A DNA stretch of 64,000 bases from UBA11524 sp965646445 (GTDB lineage: Bacteria > Bacillota > Clostridia > Christensenellales > Aristaeellaceae): contig CBFFZW010000008.1 of the NCBI GenBank assembly GCA_965646445.1, positions 1 to 64,000 on the forward strand, written 5' to 3'. The notes under the pieces are model-generated. The model ran no database searches, was not told the origin of the DNA, and saw nothing but the letters and a program-made list of their open reading frames with translations. Position 1 is the first letter of the stretch. Each line of letters starts with the position of its first letter. Both the position numbers and the translations under genes were made by a program. Below, piece by piece: positions 61,799 through 64,000 of the stretch.

Positions 61799-64000
61799 AT
61801 GGATCAAGCACTGCTGGGCGCCGTTCAGGCCCCGTCCATACAAAAGCTCAGGCAGAACATCGACCGCCGCGTTCCCACCGCCGTCACCGGCCTGACCGAG
61901 AGCATGGCGGCTTTTGTCGCGTCCAAAATAGCGGCGGATACAGGCAAGCGCATCCTGCTGCTGGCCGCCAACGACCTCAAGGCCTCCCGCCTGGCTGACG
62001 ACGCCCAGCAGCTGCTGCCCGACCGGGCCGCCTGCCTGCCAGGGGGTGAGATCGACCTCACCCGGGGCGCGTCCAGCCATGAAAGCTCCTGGCGAAGGCT
62101 GGAAACCCTGTCGAAGGCCGCCGCCGGGGACATCCGCCTGCTGGTGTCTTCGATGGACGCGGCGCTTCAGCGCATGGGCAGCGCCGAGCTGTTCCGCGAG
62201 GGCGTCATCCGCCTGCGTCCCGGGGATCGCTATGCCCCGGACAGCCTCATCCGCCGCCTGACCCGCCTGGGCTATGAGCGGGTGGACATGGTGGAGGGCA
62301 AAGGGCAATGCGCCCTGCGAGGCGCCATCCTGGACGTGTATCCCCCCGCCGCCGCCTGCAGCCTGCGCATCGAGTTCTTCGACGATGAGGTGGACTCCAT
62401 CCGCAGCTTTGACTGCATCAGCCAGCGCAGCCTGGATAAGCTGCGCGACGCCGTCATCACTCCCGCGACGGAGATCATCCTGCCGGAGGAAACCTGCCTC
62501 CCCGCGGCCCAGCGTATGCGGGATGCCATCAACGGTCTGATCCCCGGCGCTCCCAGCGACGATACCCTGTTCAGCGATTTGCCGCCTCTGCCGGAGGATG
62601 ACGAGGCGCTGGTGGAGGTTTTCGACAAGAAGATCGCCCCCAAGGCCCGGGAAAAGGCTGCTGACGCCGCCCGCTCGGCGGAGCTGGAGCGCCGCATGGC
62701 CGCCCTTTTGCGGGACGCCGATCTGGTGGAGGGCGGCCTGCCCTTCCGCCGCGTCCGCGCCTGGCTGCCCGTGCTGACGGACGACACCTGCACCCTGCTG
62801 GACTGGTTCCGGCCGGACGCGGTGCTGCTGTGCGCCCCGGATCAGCTCCGTGACCGCGCCGACGAGCGCAACCGCGGCTTCCAGGAGGATCTGCGGGGGG
62901 CCATGGAGCGGGGCGAGGCCGTACAGGGGCAGCAGCGGCTCCTGATGGATTGGGAGGAGTTCGCGCGCTGCCTGGAGGGTCAGGCCATCGTCACCCTGTC
63001 GGAGCTGCTGCGGGGCATGGGCGGTCTTCGCACCGAGGACGCCATCGACCTGGGCTGCAAGGGCGTGGCCGGGTATCAGTCCCAGCTGAAGCTGCTGGCG
63101 GAGGACTGCCTGGCCTGGCGCCGTCAGGGCTGGTGCGTGGCGCTGCTCTCCGGCGGCGTGGCCCGGGGCAAGCGTCTCACCCAGGCCCTCAACGAGCTGG
63201 AATCCCCCGCCGTATTCTCCGAGACCACCAACAACCTCATCCGCGGCGAGGCCCTGGTGCTCCCGGGCACCCTGAGTCACGGCTTCCTCTGGCCCGAGGC
63301 GCAGCTGGCTGTCGTCGCTGACACGGACATTTACGGCGCGGGCTACCGCAAGGCCAAGTCCCGCCGCAACGCCGGGGAGAAGATCGCCGCCTTCACCGAC
63401 CTCAAGGTGGGGGATTACGTCGTACACGAGGATCACGGCGTGGGCGTGTATCAGGGCACGGTGCACCTGCAAAGCGAGGGCACCTACCGGGATTACCTGC
63501 TGATCCAGTACCAGGGAGCGGACAAACTTTATGTGCCCATCGAGCAGCTGGAGCGGGTGCAGCGCTACATCGGCAACCCCAACCAGCCCCCGAAGCTGAA
63601 CCGGCTGGGCGGCGGCGACTGGCAAAAGCAGAAAACCAAAGTCAAGGAGGGACTGCGCAAGCTGGCCTTCGACCTGGTGACCCTCTACGCCAAGCGCAGC
63701 CAGAACAAGGGCTACGCCTTCCACCCCGACACCCCCTGGCAGCGCGAATTCGAGGATCGCTTCCCTTATGAGCTGACCCCCGACCAGGAGCAGTCCGTCC
63801 GCGAGATCACCCGGGACATGGAATCCAGCCGGAACATGGATCGTCTGCTGTGCGGCGATGTGGGCTACGGCAAGACGGAGGTCAGCCTCCGCGCCGCCTT
63901 CAAGGCCGTGATGGACGGCAAGCAGGTGGCCATCCTGGCCCCCACCACCATTCTGGCCCAGCAGCATTACAACACGGTGCTCAAGCGCTTCGAGGGCTTC
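61799..64000 (+). CDS. mfd: Transcription-repair coupling factor Mfd (cut by window edge)
   Basis: The first 734 residues, from the ATG after CAGGAGTGACT; the frame is open to the window end. UvrB-like N-terminal domains (LLLAANDLKASRLADD, GALRGAILDVYPP) precede the CarD-like RNA polymerase-binding domain (VGDYVVHEDHGVGVYQGTV) and the start of the RecG-like translocase (FPYELTPDQEQSVREI, Walker A CGDVGYGKTEVSLRAAF). Mfd removes stalled polymerase and recruits UvrA. Confidence 0.97.
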   Translation, partial: MDQALLGAVQAPSIQKLRQNIDRRVPTAVTGLTESMAAFVASKIAADTGKRILLLAANDLKASRLADDAQQLLPDRAACLPGGEIDLTRGASSHESSWRRLETLSKAAAGDIRLLVSSMDAALQRMGSAELFREGVIRLRPGDRYAPDSLIRRLTRLGYERVDMVEGKGQCALRGAILDVYPPAAACSLRIEFFDDEVDSIRSFDCISQRSLDKLRDAVITPATEIILPEETCLPAAQRMRDAINGLIPGAPSDDTLFSDLPPLPEDDEALVEVFDKKIAPKAREKAADAARSAELERRMAALLRDADLVEGGLPFRRVRAWLPVLTDDTCTLLDWFRPDAVLLCAPDQLRDRADERNRGFQEDLRGAMERGEAVQGQQRLLMDWEEFARCLEGQAIVTLSELLRGMGGLRTEDAIDLGCKGVAGYQSQLKLLAEDCLAWRRQGWCVALLSGGVARGKRLTQALNELESPAVFSETTNNLIRGEALVLPGTLSHGFLWPEAQLAVVADTDIYGAGYRKAKSRRNAGEKIAAFTDLKVGDYVVHEDHGVGVYQGTVHLQSEGTYRDYLLIQYQGADKLYVPIEQLERVQRYIGNPNQPPKLNRLGGGDWQKQKTKVKEGLRKLAFDLVTLYAKRSQNKGYAFHPDTPWQREFEDRFPYELTPDQEQSVREITRDMESSRNMDRLLCGDVGYGKTEVSLRAAFKAVMDGKQVAILAPTTILAQQHYNTVLKRFEGF

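Noticed and set aside
61724..63967. Long minus-strand open frame (747 codons) opposite mfd.
   Set aside because: The plus strand encodes a complete Mfd N-terminus with CarD-like and helicase motifs. The minus frame has a low-complexity Gly/Leu/Val/His composition typical of an antisense shadow in GC-rich DNA.

Overview
The window looks like chromosome from a fairly high-GC, Gram-positive member of the Clostridia. The evidence is a SepF/YggT/YlmH/DivIVA division cluster, PurR, a RecD2 helicase, a SigB/SigF-type sigma factor, strong TTGACA-N17-TATAAT-type promoters, AGGAGG ribosome sites and no outer-membrane genes. Many secreted glycosidases and a sugar ABC system suggest a plant-polysaccharide feeder, such as a gut or rumen Clostridia or Christensenellales-like lineage. 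That placement is inference.

Layout. 1-225 (minus): 5' end of tuf preceded by tRNA-Gly(CCC). 261-6044 (minus): a tandem duplication carrying two secreted GH3 glycosidases. 6379-11268 (minus): ruvC-ruvA-ruvB-GNAT-queA-MerR, with argG divergent at 11494. 12812-13882: two AT-richer genes (VOC protein, DUF3795-like protein). 13978-17050: a MATE exporter divergent from a GH51 arabinofuranosidase. 17421-23029 (minus): yfcE, lysA, an APH-type kinase and adhE with a Rex-like operator. 23357-32179 (minus): a seven-gene sugar operon (esterase, two ABC permeases, MBL hydrolase, solute-binding protein, MATE, GH43) divergent from a LacI regulator. 33630-36211: a zinc-ribbon membrane protein and gpmI. 36288-44439: a two-component system divergent from a six-gene MacB-like ABC export operon. 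44751-51929 (minus): HlyD-like protein, yggS, sepF, yggT, ylmH, divIVA and a nuclease-helicase fusion. 52001-55358 (minus): sigma factor with RsbW-like partner, a TSUP permease and aspartate kinase. 55512-58844 (minus): two GNATs and recD2. 59052-64000 (plus): HPr-like protein, DUF4364 protein, purR, pth and mfd (cut by the window edge).

How it fits together. The GH3, GH51 and GH43 enzymes, the carboxylesterase and the ABC importer point to breakdown of decorated arabinoxylan-type material. argG and adhE carry recognisable control sites (ArgR and Rex boxes). The TTTAAG-N5-TTTAAG box in front of the ABC export operon fits control by the adjacent response regulator.

The most unusual material is regulatory or structural: the mosaic GH3 duplication that carries a copy of the tRNA/tuf promoter, a multi-hairpin intergenic repeat family, a 36-bp-arm inverted repeat behind the arabinofuranosidase, a SepF with a long Gln/Tyr repeat, an export operon with three adaptor-like proteins, and a Crh-like HPr. 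No CRISPR array, phage or insertion sequence with a transposase was seen.
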